From Streptomyces sp. CG 926 (GTDB lineage Bacteria; Actinomycetota; Actinomycetes; Streptomycetales; Streptomycetaceae), in the NCBI RefSeq assembly GCF_003148825.1, contig NZ_QGGZ01000016.1, positions 1 to 64,000 of the forward strand: a DNA stretch of 64,000 bases. The letters are read 5' to 3'. The translations under genes were made by a program, and so were the position numbers. A model generated the notes under the pieces. That model searched no databases. It was not told the DNA's origin and worked only from the letters and a program-made list of their open reading frames with translations. This document shows, one piece after another, positions 40,876 through 49,816 of this stretch. Each line of letters opens with the position of its first letter. Position 1 is the first letter of the stretch.

Positions 40876-41670
40876 GTGGTGAGCGACAGGTCGGAAGGAC
40901 GCGGGCAGGGTGGCGTCGAGGACGGCGGCGCCTGGTCCGGGCGGGAAGGCGCGCAGGCGTTCGCGGCGGTGGACGCGGCCACGGACCGGCTGCTCGGCTA
41001 TCCGTTCGTCTTCCGGGCCCTCGCCCGCCGCATCCGCGCCGGCGAGGTCCTCGTGGACTACGGATGCGGTCCGGGCAAGGTCGCCGACGAGGCGGCCAGG
41101 CGGCTCGGCGTGCGGGTGCTGGGGGTGGACACCTCCCCGGAGATGTTGGCACTGGCCCGCGGCTCGGCGACCGCCGTGGCCGAGTACCACCTGGTCGAGG
41201 ACGGCCGCGTGACCGACCTGCCGGACGCCTGTGCGGACGCGGTGATGTGCAACCACGTACTGGCCTCGCTGCCGACCGAGGCGGCCGTGCTCGGGGTGTT
41301 CACCGAGATCCGCCGACTTCTGCGGCCGGGCGCACCGTTCGTCCTGCTGGCCACCGATCCCGACCGCGGCGGCAGGGAGTACGCCTCGCTGCGGATCGGC
41401 GACCCGGGCGAGGTGTACGCGCCGGGCGACGAGCTGACCGTACGGCTGCGGCGCACCGACGGCTCCTGGCAGGACGTACGCAACCACGCGTGGCCCGCCG
41501 GATCCCTCCCGCCGCTGTTGGAACGCGCGGGATTCCGGGACGTCGTCCAGCACCGTCCCACCGTCGACGAGGCCCGGACCGTGGCCGACCCGGACCTCTT
41601 CACCGGCCGCGCGTGGTCGGCCGAGCGGGCCGCCCCGCCCCTGGTGATCACAACAGCGCTCGCGGCCTGA
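40876..41670 (+). CDS. Class I SAM-dependent methyltransferase
   Basis: 264 residues. N-terminal FAAVDAATDRLLGYPFVFRAL, motif I VLVDYGCGPGKVADEAARRL, motif II VLGVDTSPEMLALARG, motif post-II DACADAVMCNHVLASLP, and RRLLRPGAPFVLLATDPD. GTG 40876 or GTG 40879 may be the start; GATAGT seven bases upstream suggests a leaderless mRNA. Substrate unknown; neighbours give no pathway. Confidence 0.83.
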   Translation: MVSDRSEGRGQGGVEDGGAWSGREGAQAFAAVDAATDRLLGYPFVFRALARRIRAGEVLVDYGCGPGKVADEAARRLGVRVLGVDTSPEMLALARGSATAVAEYHLVEDGRVTDLPDACADAVMCNHVLASLPTEAAVLGVFTEIRRLLRPGAPFVLLATDPDRGGREYASLRIGDPGEVYAPGDELTVRLRRTDGSWQDVRNHAWPAGSLPPLLERAGFRDVVQHRPTVDEARTVADPDLFTGRAWSAERAAPPLVITTALAA

Positions 41671-41743
41671 TCCGAGCAGGCGACCTACGAAAGCGACGTC
41701 TGCGGCGGCACGCCGTGGAGGGCCCCGGTGTTACTGTCGCGCC

Positions 41744-42148
41744 ATGTCGTCCAAGGCCCAAATAGACGTGGTGACCGCCGAGTTCTTCGGCGCCTTCGAC
41801 AACCGTGGTGGCAAGACCGCCGATCTGGACCGGATCCGGCGGCTGGTCCTGCCGGGCGGAGTGATCACCATGACCGGCCCGCAGTTCACGGTCTACACCG
41901 TGGACGAGTTCATCGAGCCGCGCCGACGGCTGCTCGCCGCCGGCGGGCGCCTCGTCGAGTTCTCCGAGTGGGAGACCTCCGAACGGACCGAGATCGTGGG
42001 CGACATCGCTTCGCGCTTCGGGGAGTACCGCAAGTCCGGGACCCTGGACGGCAAGCCCTTCGAGGGGGCCGGGACCAAGACCATCCAGTTCGTCCGCACC
42101 GAGGACGGTTGGCGGATCGCCGCCTTCGCCTGGTACGACCAGCCCTGA
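41744..42148 (+). CDS. SnoaL/DUF4440-like (NTF2-fold) protein
   Basis: 134 residues. Start IDVVTAEFFGAFDNRGGKTADL, middle TVYTVDEFIEPRRRLL, end FVRTEDGWRIAAFAWYDQP: the cone-shaped NTF2 fold typical of nuclear-transport-factor-2-like DUF4440 proteins, which may be enzymes or small-molecule binders. No catalytic residue can be assigned. ATG 41744. Confidence 0.7.
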   Translation: MSSKAQIDVVTAEFFGAFDNRGGKTADLDRIRRLVLPGGVITMTGPQFTVYTVDEFIEPRRRLLAAGGRLVEFSEWETSERTEIVGDIASRFGEYRKSGTLDGKPFEGAGTKTIQFVRTEDGWRIAAFAWYDQP

Positions 42149-42366
42149 TCACAGCCGGCCGGACGCTCCGGTGCGGCCTTCGAGGCGAGTTCCGGGGACG
42201 GCCCTGGGCCGCGACGGCGACGCCCGGAGCCCCGTGCACGGCACGGTCCGGACCACCGCACTGCCCGCGGAGGCCGGGACGGTGGTGGACATCGCGCCCA
42301 CCGACCGCGGGGCGAGGCAGCCTGGAGCGGGGACGTCGGCCGGGCGGGTCTGCCGGCCTGCGCGTG

Positions 42367-42990
42367 TCACCGGGACCGCTCGTTCGTCCGGCTCGACGAG
42401 GACCTGCGGACCGCCGCCGCCGAAGCCTGAGCGGGCTCAGGCCGCGGCGCACGGGGCGAGTGCGGTGCGGAGCCGGGCGGGCAGGCGGCGGCCGACCCAC
42501 GCATCCCGGGGTGGGTCGCGCGGAAGCGCTGCCACGCCCGCTCGTCCACCCGTACGCCGGCCAGGCGCGGCGGCGCCGGGAGGATCCGCTCCCGGCCCGC
42601 CTCGGCCGGCAGCACGGCGTCGTACAGGTCCTTGCACCGTGGACCGTCCTCGGTCGCGGCGTCCGCCACCAGCCAGCGCAGCTTCCAGGCCGGCGAAAGC
42701 CCGAGGCTCGCCGTCCGGACCACCGTGACCCCGCCGTCGCCGCGTGGCACTGCCGTCCACACGGGTGCTTCGGGCAGCCGCTCGTCGCGGGAGAAGTCCA
42801 GCTGCGCCGTCCCCACCGGCCGGAGGCCGCCCGCCACGGGATCAGGATCCTGATCCCCGGGGGCCCGAACTCGCCGTCCGTGTACGTGTAGGCCCATGCA
42901 CCGTCCCGGCGGGCCCCGTCCGCGTCCAGCAGGACGCCCGCGGCGGCCCGCGGACCGGCGCGCACCCGCTCCAGCGGCGAGCGTAGTCAC
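42367..42990 (-). pseudogene. Frameshifted AbiEii-type nucleotidyltransferase
   Basis: Two frames share one protein: GAWAYTYTDGEFGPPGIRIL from about 42990, then after about 42840 a different frame with GTAQLDFSRDERLPEAPVWT, SLGLSPAWKLRWLVAD and RCKDLYDAVLPAE, ending at 42367. The last block (AWKL.WL...KDLYDAVL.AE) is the signature of actinobacterial AbiEii/AbiGii nucleotidyltransferases, the toxin half of some abortive-infection systems. The frameshift sits at a perfect 20-bp palindrome (42838-42857, centre GGATCC). The true 5' end is uncertain, and no antitoxin is seen. 42149-42366 contains nothing supportable. Confidence 0.6.
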
Positions 42991-43010
42991 CACCACCGAC
43001 AGCACGGCCC

Positions 43011-43055
43011 GACGGACGGGCCGGACGATGTGATGTTCGGTCCGGCCCGTCCGTC
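43011..43055 (-). terminator. Terminator of the double-GNAT gene
   Basis: Perfect 16-bp stem GACGGACGGGCCGGAC (43011-43026) and GTCCGGCCCGTCCGTC (43040-43055) with a 13-nt loop, six bases beyond the stop codon of the gene at 43061. Confidence 0.85.
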
Positions 43056-43060
43056 CGCCG

Positions 43061-43942
43061 CTAGAGGTCGAGTTGGTACTGGTGTGTCGTGTGCGTGGGC
43101 GTGTAGCCGAGACTGTCGTTGACCTGTCTCATGTGCGTGTTGCTGTCGGCGGTGTCGGTCACGAGGCCGCCGAGGCCTGGGTGGCGCCCGTGCGCGTGTC
43201 GGATCGACTCGGCCTTCATCCATCGGGCGAGGCCGTGCCCACGGTGCTCGGGCAACACGCCGGTGCCGTAGTGCTGGCCATCACCTGTGCCGTCGCCGGG
43301 GACGACCAGCTCGGTGAACCCGGCGACCGAGTCGTCGCAGGTGGCGACGGCGACGACGGTGTGCAAGTGGTCGCCACGCTGTTCGACCGCCTTCGCCGCG
43401 GCGCGGACACGGTCCACGTCCCAGGTCACCGTGCCGTAGTCGGTGTCGTCCATGGGCATGTCGTCCATGGCGCGACGCGAGTCGGCGAACGTCTCGGCGA
43501 GGCCGTCGGGCACGGTCCCCTCCCACGACATCAGCCGGTAGCCGGCATGCGGATGCTCGACGATACGGGCGAGGGCGGTGGTGTCCACGTCGGCAAGCGC
43601 CAAGCGCGTGAACCTCATGGTGAGGACCTTCCTGAAACCGCGCGTCGGCAGGAATCGGTCGCCTGGAGAGCCGGCCTCGGCCTGCGCGATGACGCAGCGC
43701 CGGGCATCGGCCCGGGCAGCGGCCACGGCGGCGTCGAGGAGCCGCGAGCCGACGTGCCGGCGTCGCTCCGCCGGATGGACCTGGAGGGTCAGCTCGGCCA
43801 GGTGCTCCTGTGCGGGACTGTTGAACAGGCGCAGAAAGGCGGTTCCGAGAGGGACGGAATCGGCGTCGGACGCCAGCCATGCAAGACGCCGGCTGTTCGG
43901 GCCGTGCGCGGGGTCGGTCAGTGGGGTGATGCGAGACGACAA
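43061..43942 (-). CDS. Protein with two tandem GNAT acetyltransferase domains
   Basis: 293 residues. First GNAT half about 30-120 (AELTLQVHPAERRRHVGSRLL), second about 150-290 (GFTELVVPGDG, GTGVLPEHRGHGLARWMKAE, DTADSNTHMRQVNDSLGY). The second half has the better acetyl-CoA loop (R-G-H-G-L-A) and is probably catalytic. This layout resembles mycothiol-synthase-like and other double-GNAT regulators, but the sequence ending YTPTHTTHQYQLDL is that of the general actinobacterial group. Start ATG 43942. The 43943-44152 gap holds its promoter. Confidence 0.87.
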   Translation of the reverse strand: MSSRITPLTDPAHGPNSRRLAWLASDADSVPLGTAFLRLFNSPAQEHLAELTLQVHPAERRRHVGSRLLDAAVAAARADARRCVIAQAEAGSPGDRFLPTRGFRKVLTMRFTRLALADVDTTALARIVEHPHAGYRLMSWEGTVPDGLAETFADSRRAMDDMPMDDTDYGTVTWDVDRVRAAAKAVEQRGDHLHTVVAVATCDDSVAGFTELVVPGDGTGDGQHYGTGVLPEHRGHGLARWMKAESIRHAHGRHPGLGGLVTDTADSNTHMRQVNDSLGYTPTHTTHQYQLDL

Positions 43943-44152
43943 GGTGTCTCCGTCGTGAGGAAGTGGCCAGGGGCGGTACGCGGACTCAACTGCCGGGCAC
44001 TCCTGCGCATGTGCTCCACACCTCCTCGTCGACGGTGCCGGTCCCGAACGGCATCGGCCGGCTCGGAGAATCTAGCCGGCCCATCGGCTCCTCGGCAAAG
44101 GATTATCGACAGGCCGGTGCGAGCGTGCGGTCACGGCCACCCGTCCCGTCGA

Positions 44153-47100
44153 TCAGTGCCCGGCCTGGTGGGGCGGGGTGCAGCAGCCGTCGCGCAGCAT
44201 CTGGTCCAGGACCGTTCGCCAGTCCTGATGCTCCGCGGCCGGTGGGGTGAAGGACCGTTCCAGGGCGCCCCGTTCGTGGAGCGTCCCGCCGCGGACGGTT
44301 CCCCGGACGCGGACCAGGTCGTCGAAGTCGGTGAAGGGGTGGCCCCCGATCAGGGTGAGGTCGGCGATCCGGCCGGGCTCGACCGTGCCGAGCCGGTCCG
44401 CGACGCCGAACATCCGGGCCGGGGTCAGCGTCACCGTCGTCAGCGCCTCCGCCGGCGACAAGCCGTACCGGTGCAGGGCCCGCAGGGCCAGATGGAGATG
44501 GAGGCCGACCGGGGTGAGTGGCGCGTCGGTGCCGAGCGCCACGCGCCCGCCGCCCGCGATGACACTCCGGTAGACACCGACCTCCCGTTCCAGGGCGAGG
44601 CTCTGCTCCGCACTCGGCGGCGTGGCCGCCGCGGCCCGCACGGCCGCCACGTCCCACGGCGGCATCAGGGACGTCACCCGGACGTCGTCGGCGAGCGCCG
44701 GGTCGGCGCCGATCGACGGGAGGGCCGTGAAGGGAGTGGCGATCAGGTCGAAACCACCGTGCGTGTAGACCTCCAGGGTGTCCTGGTACGTGTGCCCCCG
44801 CGGGGTCGCGCCGTGCCCGTACTCGGCACGCTCGGTCGCCACCAGATGCGTGGTCAGGTCCTGCCCGGACCGGATACCGGGGGCGCACAGGTGGGAGCCG
44901 GCCAGGACCCCGAGCCGCTCGTGCGCGAACCGGGCCGCCTCGGCCATGTACGGGTACGGCGCCCGCACGTACGTCTTGACGAAGTCCCAGTCCAGCGCCG
45001 CGGCCCGGGCCAGCGAGCGGGCGAACCCCGCCGGCGTGCGATGCGCGCGCCCCATGCTGTAGGCGACCCGCGAGCCGTCGAGGAGCTCCCCGCCCGCCAG
45101 CATGCGGGGAGCGGCGAGCAGTCCGGCCCGGATGTCCTCGCGGAGCCGGGCCTGTTCATAGGCGGAGCCGCCGAGCGAGACCACGGTGGTGACCCCGTAC
45201 GCGAGGTGCAGCGCGCCCTGCCGTGCCCCGTAGGTGTAGGGGTACGGATGGACGTGGGAGTCCCACAGGCCCGGCAGGACCGTGCCGTCGGAGGCGTCCA
45301 CGGTGCGGGTGGCGCGGCGGCCCGACCGGTGCGGTTCGACGGCGGTGATCCGGCCGCCGCCGATCAGGATGTCGACGTCGGCGCGGGGTGGGGAGCCGGT
45401 GGCGTCCCACAGCAGTCCCGCGTGCACGACGGTGCCCACGGGGGTGGGGCGCCGGTAGTTCAGGGAGACGGGAACGGTCCGGGGCGCCCCGATCGGTACG
45501 CCCGCGCCGTCGAGGGAGAGCAGGCGGAGCCGCGCACCGGACTGGTGGAGCAGGGTGCGGGAATCGCCGGACCACGAAGGATGGTCGGCGGGCTCGTCGG
45601 TCAGGCGGCGGGCCGGCCCGGTCGGGGCGCCGTCGGGGGCTACGGGAAGCAGCCAGAGGGCCGACTCGGCGACGCAGGCCAGGAAGCGGCCGTCGGGCGA
45701 CCAGACCGGGCCGGACGCGTAGCGGTCCGCGAGCGAGGTGTGCGGGGCGAGCGCGTGCAGGTGGGCCGCCCCGGTGTCGGTGTCGACGATCCGGATGAGG
45801 TTGTAGCCCTCGCGGAAGCGCCGGCTGAGCCGGTTGCGGTCGCACAGGGCGAGGTGGCGGCCGTCGGGCGACCAACTGGGCGGGCCGGGCAGACCGCCGC
45901 CGCCGAGGGCCGCGACCAGGGGGGTCTCGGTCCCGGTCGCGAGGTCGCGGACGAGGAGTCGGCCGGCGAGGTCGAGGGCGGCGAGCCGGGTGCCGTCCGG
46001 CGACAGCACCCCGTAGACGCGGCCGCCCGCGGCGAGGACGCTCTCCCGGCCTGTGTCGAGTTCCCGGCGGCGCACGGTGTTCAGGCCGTCGCGGTCGTCG
46101 GTGTAGACCAGCGCACGGCCGTCCGGGCTCCACACCGGACCCTGGACGTATGCCGTGACGGGGGCCTGGAGGACCTTGCGGGGTGCGCCGCCGGTGACGG
46201 GGACGACCCACAGCGCGTTCAGCGCGGCGAAGGCGACGCTGCGGCCGTCGGGGGAGAGGGCGGGCAGGTGGATGCCCCGGACGGGGAGACTCCGGTCGGC
46301 CTCCAGGACGTACTCCTTGACCCGATAGCGGGGGCGGGGCACTTCGAGGGTGGCGTCGAGGGGGATCTCGCGGACATCGGCGCCGCCCGCGCCCTCGCCC
46401 CCGTGCGGGCGGATCACCCGGAACCGGCCGTCGAGGGTGATCAGCAGCCGGTCGTCGCCCATCCAGCGCGGGGGAGCGGGCGCGAGGTCGCCGTCGAGGG
46501 GGACCGGCCGGCCGTCGACGACGAGGGAGAGGTTCTCGGCCTTGCGGGGGCCGGGAGCCGCGGACAGCCAGGCGGTGCGTCCGGCCGGGGAAAGGGCGGG
46601 AGCCAGCAACCTGCCGTCGGTGACGCTGTGCTCGACCCGGACCGGGTCGGTGGCGGCGGGGTCCGCGGCCACGGAGGCGATGGTCCGGGCGGTCAGGGTT
46701 TCCCCGGCGGGCGTACCGCGTACGAACAGCACGCGTGAGCCGTCCGGCGACCAGACCGGGTCGAAGTCCTCCCACGCGCCGTCCTGGCCGGGACCGTCCT
46801 GCCCGGGCAGTCCCGTCAGCCGGCGCGGGCGGCCGCCGGTGACGGTGACGACCCAGATCCGGTACGGACTTCCGGCCACCGGATCGCCGCCGCGCTCGGA
46901 ACAGAAGGCGAGGCTGCGGCCGTCGGGTGACCAGGCGGGTGCGCGGTGGTCGAACGGGCCGTCGGTGAGCGGGCGCAGGCCGGAGCCGTCCGCGTTCATG
47001 ACCCAGATGTGGAAGCCGCCGCCGCGGTAGGCGCTCATCGCCACCTGGCTGCCGTCGGGGGAGAACACCGGACGGCCGGGTTCGAGGTCGGGCGGGGTCA

Positions 47101-47356
47101 GCGGCGTCGCGGCGGAACCGTCCGGCGGCAGTGACCAGAGGACGCCCTGCACCTCGGCGACGACCCGGTCCCCGGAGGCGGTGGCGGTGGCCGCGCCGTT
47201 GGTCGCCCGGGTGAAGCGCAGCCTGACCAGGTCCTCGGCCGCGTCGGTCCGGGCGACTCCACCGGGCGCGGCCCACGCCTGGTGCGCGCGACCGAGCAGC
47301 GGCGCGAGGGCGCCGGTCGAAGCCGCCCGCAGAAGGGTCCTTCTCGTGATGCGCAC
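44153..47356 (-). CDS. Tat-exported amidohydrolase fused to a TolB-like beta-propeller
   Basis: About 1067 residues. Start RITRRTLLRAASTGALAPLL is a Tat signal ending near AWAA. Residues about 50-640 are repeated WD40/TolB-type blades with many WSPDGR and FSPDGS motifs (PAWSPDGRSLAF, PVWSPDGRALVY). About 640-1060 is an amidohydrolase metal-dependent barrel: DSHVHPYPYTYG (HxH), FVKTYVRAP, GSHLCAPGI, GTDAPLTPVG. The propeller probably gates or recruits the peptide or cyclic-amide substrate. GTG 47356 gives a compact Tat n-region; GTG 47365 or ATG 47395 are alternatives. Confidence 0.88.
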   Translation of the reverse strand: MRITRRTLLRAASTGALAPLLGRAHQAWAAPGGVARTDAAEDLVRLRFTRATNGAATATASGDRVVAEVQGVLWSLPPDGSAATPLTPPDLEPGRPVFSPDGSQVAMSAYRGGGFHIWVMNADGSGLRPLTDGPFDHRAPAWSPDGRSLAFCSERGGDPVAGSPYRIWVVTVTGGRPRRLTGLPGQDGPGQDGAWEDFDPVWSPDGSRVLFVRGTPAGETLTARTIASVAADPAATDPVRVEHSVTDGRLLAPALSPAGRTAWLSAAPGPRKAENLSLVVDGRPVPLDGDLAPAPPRWMGDDRLLITLDGRFRVIRPHGGEGAGGADVREIPLDATLEVPRPRYRVKEYVLEADRSLPVRGIHLPALSPDGRSVAFAALNALWVVPVTGGAPRKVLQAPVTAYVQGPVWSPDGRALVYTDDRDGLNTVRRRELDTGRESVLAAGGRVYGVLSPDGTRLAALDLAGRLLVRDLATGTETPLVAALGGGGLPGPPSWSPDGRHLALCDRNRLSRRFREGYNLIRIVDTDTGAAHLHALAPHTSLADRYASGPVWSPDGRFLACVAESALWLLPVAPDGAPTGPARRLTDEPADHPSWSGDSRTLLHQSGARLRLLSLDGAGVPIGAPRTVPVSLNYRRPTPVGTVVHAGLLWDATGSPPRADVDILIGGGRITAVEPHRSGRRATRTVDASDGTVLPGLWDSHVHPYPYTYGARQGALHLAYGVTTVVSLGGSAYEQARLREDIRAGLLAAPRMLAGGELLDGSRVAYSMGRAHRTPAGFARSLARAAALDWDFVKTYVRAPYPYMAEAARFAHERLGVLAGSHLCAPGIRSGQDLTTHLVATERAEYGHGATPRGHTYQDTLEVYTHGGFDLIATPFTALPSIGADPALADDVRVTSLMPPWDVAAVRAAAATPPSAEQSLALEREVGVYRSVIAGGGRVALGTDAPLTPVGLHLHLALRALHRYGLSPAEALTTVTLTPARMFGVADRLGTVEPGRIADLTLIGGHPFTDFDDLVRVRGTVRGGTLHERGALERSFTPPAAEHQDWRTVLDQMLRDGCCTPPHQAGH

Positions 47357-47505
47357 CCCGACCACTCGCCCCGTCCGTGGATGACTGCCCCGCATGTCCT
47401 GTCAGCCACCCAAACGATCACGACCCCGATCGGGCAACGGCGCCGCGCGGGTGCGTCGGGAAAAGGGTTTGACCTGGTGGACCGTCGGAGATCGGATGGT
47501 GGTCC

Positions 47506-48411
47506 ATGACCACTGCACAGATGCACGCCGGGGCGCACCCCGTCGACGAGGACCTCGTACGCCGGCTGATCGCCGGGCAGTTCCCCCGGTGGGCCGATCT
47601 GAGCGTGACGCGGCTGCCGTCGGGCGGCACGGTCAATGTGATGTACCGGCTGGGTGACGACATGGTCGTGCGGCTGCCGATGCTGGCCGGCGGCGCCGAG
47701 GACGTGGCGATGGAGCGGGAGTGGCTGCCGCGCCTGGCACGCCGACTGCCCACGCCCGTCCCGGAGGTCCTCGGGGCCGGGGAGCCCGCCGAGGGATACC
47801 CCTGGTCGTGGTCGGTCCTGCGGTGGCTGGCGGGGGAGAACCCCGAGGCAGGGGCCCTGTGCCAGCCCGTGGCACTGGCCCGCGACCTGGCCGGCTTCGT
47901 GGCGGCGCTGAGGAGCCTGACCCTGTCGGGGGCACCGAAGGCCTACCGAGGCGGGTCGCTCGCCCTGCTCGACGCGCCGACCCGGGCCGCGATCGAGCAA
48001 CTGCGTCAGATCCCGGAGGAGGGCGTCGACTGCGATGGGGTGGCCGCCGTATGGGAGGAGGCGGTGCGGGCCCCGGAACCGGAGGGACCCCCGGTGTGGC
48101 TGCACGCCGATCTGACGCCGGGCAACCTGCTGGTGTCCGGGGGCCGGCTGAGTGCGGTCATCGACTTCGGGTGCATGGGGGTGGGGGATCCGGCCTGCGA
48201 TCTCTTCCCCGCGTGGAACCTGTTGCCGGCCGATGCGCGGGCGGTCTTCCGCGCGGAGCTCGACGTGGACGACGTGACCTGGCGCCGCGGCCGGGGGCGG
48301 ATGCTCTCCCAGGCACTGATCGCGCTGCCCTACTACCGCACGACGAATCCGACGATGGCGACCAACGCCCGGCACGTGATCAGGGAGGTGCTGGGGGAGG
48401 TCCGAGGGTGA
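47506..48411 (+). CDS. Aminoglycoside phosphotransferase (APH)-family kinase
   Basis: 301 residues with the APH/choline-kinase fold: GGTVNVMYRLGDDMVVRLP (nucleotide strand), WSWSVLRWLAGENP, catalytic VWLHADLTPGNLLV (HxDxxxxN) and metal-binding AVIDFGCMGVGDPACDL. Members phosphorylate small hydroxyl compounds, sometimes antibiotics; the substrate cannot be predicted. ATG 47506. Divergent from the amidohydrolase. Confidence 0.88.
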   Translation: MTTAQMHAGAHPVDEDLVRRLIAGQFPRWADLSVTRLPSGGTVNVMYRLGDDMVVRLPMLAGGAEDVAMEREWLPRLARRLPTPVPEVLGAGEPAEGYPWSWSVLRWLAGENPEAGALCQPVALARDLAGFVAALRSLTLSGAPKAYRGGSLALLDAPTRAAIEQLRQIPEEGVDCDGVAAVWEEAVRAPEPEGPPVWLHADLTPGNLLVSGGRLSAVIDFGCMGVGDPACDLFPAWNLLPADARAVFRAELDVDDVTWRRGRGRMLSQALIALPYYRTTNPTMATNARHVIREVLGEVRG

Positions 48412-48475
48412 GGCCCGGCCGGGCCCGGCGGGTGTGCGCCGGACCCGGCCCTGCCGTTCGGCGGTCGTACGGCGC

Positions 48476-49006
48476 TCAGGAACTGGCCGAGGCGGTGCAG
48501 GCCGCGCTGCCGCCGCAGAAGGTGACGTCCCAGTGGTTGCCCTCTCGGGCGTAGACGTTGCCCGCGGCGGACCGGTAGCGGGCGGCGCCGTCACCGCGGT
48601 CGGCGATGCGGGTGAAGCTGCCGGTGACGTACGAACTGACACAGCTGGTCGGACTGAAGTCGATCTTGTAGCCGTTCCAGTGGCTGTAGGTGCCCGAGGC
48701 GTGCCCCACCTCGGTGCCGCCCGTGATGGTGAGCGCGCAGTGGCTCGCGTTGCGCAGGACGCTGACGTCGCTGATGGTGGCGGCGTTGACCTGCTCCAGC
48801 GAGGTGCACGTGCTGTTGTTCCGGTTGCTGCAGCCGCCGCTGGAGGACAGGCCGATACCGCCTGTCGCGTTCAGCTTGCTCACGGCCGAGGCATGGCTGA
48901 GCTTCGCCGGGGCGGCGTGGGCGGTGCCGGGGACGAGCAGGGCGACGAGGGCCGCCGTGGTACCGACGAAGCTGGTGGCGAGGGTGCCGCGGACTCGACT
49001 GCGCAT
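48476..49006 (-). CDS. Secreted Cys-rich protein, possible M15-like peptidase fold
   Basis: 176 residues with a clean Sec signal (RGTLATSFVGTTAALVALLV, cleavage near AHA-A). The mature part has six cysteines (GGCSNRNNSTC, ASHCAL, TSCVSS, VTFCGGSAAC) and the block EVGHASGTYSHWNGYKIDF, whose H-x2-G-x-K-x-D resembles the zinc site of M15 D,D-peptidases (SxHxxGxAxD). A degenerate secreted peptidoglycan peptidase or a binding protein derived from one is possible. ATG 49006. Confidence 0.65.
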   Translation of the reverse strand: MRSRVRGTLATSFVGTTAALVALLVPGTAHAAPAKLSHASAVSKLNATGGIGLSSSGGCSNRNNSTCTSLEQVNAATISDVSVLRNASHCALTITGGTEVGHASGTYSHWNGYKIDFSPTSCVSSYVTGSFTRIADRGDGAARYRSAAGNVYAREGNHWDVTFCGGSAACTASASS

Positions 49007-49121
49007 GAGGATCTTCCCCTTGTCAGGATCGGCGTGCTGGCGGTACCCACTTCAGCAGTTCACGGCGGCCCTTCGGCGCCGGATCCCGGAAGGGGCCGGA
49101 ATCGGTCCAGGATCAGGCCGA

Positions 49122-49739
49122 TCAGTGCTCGTCCCGGAGCCGGTCGCGCTGCAGCTGGTGGGCGAGGGTGCGGCGGACCGAGGCCGAGGCCGTGGCCGGC
49201 GCCGGGGTGCCGGTCGTCGCCTTGGGCGGGACGTCGAGAGCGCGGCTGATCTCGTCGTACGCCGCCCGGAAGCCGGCGGGCAGTTCCGCGTGATGGCGTG
49301 ACAGGTCGTCCTCGAGGAGGCGCCGCAGCTCGTCCACCGTGCGGGGCGTGAAGCGCCACCGGCCCCGGGCGAGGTCGTCGACGCGGCGGGCGCAGCGTGA
49401 GGTGTCGACGACCTCGACGACCGCCTCCGCGAGCCCCCACAGGCGCCCTTCGAGCCAGGGGGTGTCGTACTGGTCGAGGGCGAGCCGCATCGGCGGTGCG
49501 CAGTCCTCGCCCGCGTACTTCGCCACCTGCTTGGAGACGGCCGGCTGGCTCATGTCCGCGATCCGGGCGATCGTGCCCTGCGTCCAGCCGAAGCCGGCGA
49601 ACAACTTGATCATCTCGGCGCGCAGCTGCCGCATCTCCTCGCCCGCGCGGATGACCTCGTTCATACCGGCGAGCATCCGCACGGCCTGTTCCTCGGTCAG
49701 GGTTCCGGGTGTCCCTGGGTCACTCTCTCGATCTGCCAC
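49122..49739 (-). CDS. HTH transcriptional regulator of the divergent hydrolase
   Basis: About 205 residues. The N-terminal helix-turn-helix is FAGFGWTQGTIARIADMSQP followed by AVSKQVAKYAG; the rest is helical and Arg-rich with no recognised ligand domain. GTG 49739 (MADRESDPG) is chosen; GTG 49754 would run into the operator. A perfect 28-bp palindrome at 49771-49798 and a smaller inverted repeat CTCGGT-5 nt-ACCGAG at 49742-49758 lie directly upstream, arguing for autoregulation and control of the hydrolase. Confidence 0.75.
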   Translation of the reverse strand: MADRESDPGTPGTLTEEQAVRMLAGMNEVIRAGEEMRQLRAEMIKLFAGFGWTQGTIARIADMSQPAVSKQVAKYAGEDCAPPMRLALDQYDTPWLEGRLWGLAEAVVEVVDTSRCARRVDDLARGRWRFTPRTVDELRRLLEDDLSRHHAELPAGFRAAYDEISRALDVPPKATTGTPAPATASASVRRTLAHQLQRDRLRDEH

Positions 49740-49770
49740 AACTCGGTTATACACCGAGGCGCGCCGCCTT

Positions 49771-49798
49771 CATAACCTGGTTGTACAACCAGGTTATG
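49771..49798. promoter_or_regulatory. Perfect 28-bp palindromic operator
   Basis: Arms CATAACCTGGTTGT and ACAACCAGGTTATG abut with no spacer and no mismatch. The site lies between the HTH regulator and the alpha/beta hydrolase, about 19 bp from the hydrolase start. A second related half-site GGTTATACACC lies 25 bp to the left. Strong candidate operator for the adjacent regulator. Confidence 0.8.
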
Positions 49799-49816
49799 AC
49801 TGGCAGGATCCGCGGC

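Noticed and set aside
42171..42430. Plus-strand coding stretch between the NTF2-fold gene and the AbiEii remnant
   Set aside because: No ribosome site, no consistent frame or family pattern; left as non-coding.
43073..46738. Long plus-strand open frame opposite the double-GNAT and amidohydrolase genes
   Set aside because: Low-complexity Gly/Arg/Val composition, no domain, spans two real genes and their gap.
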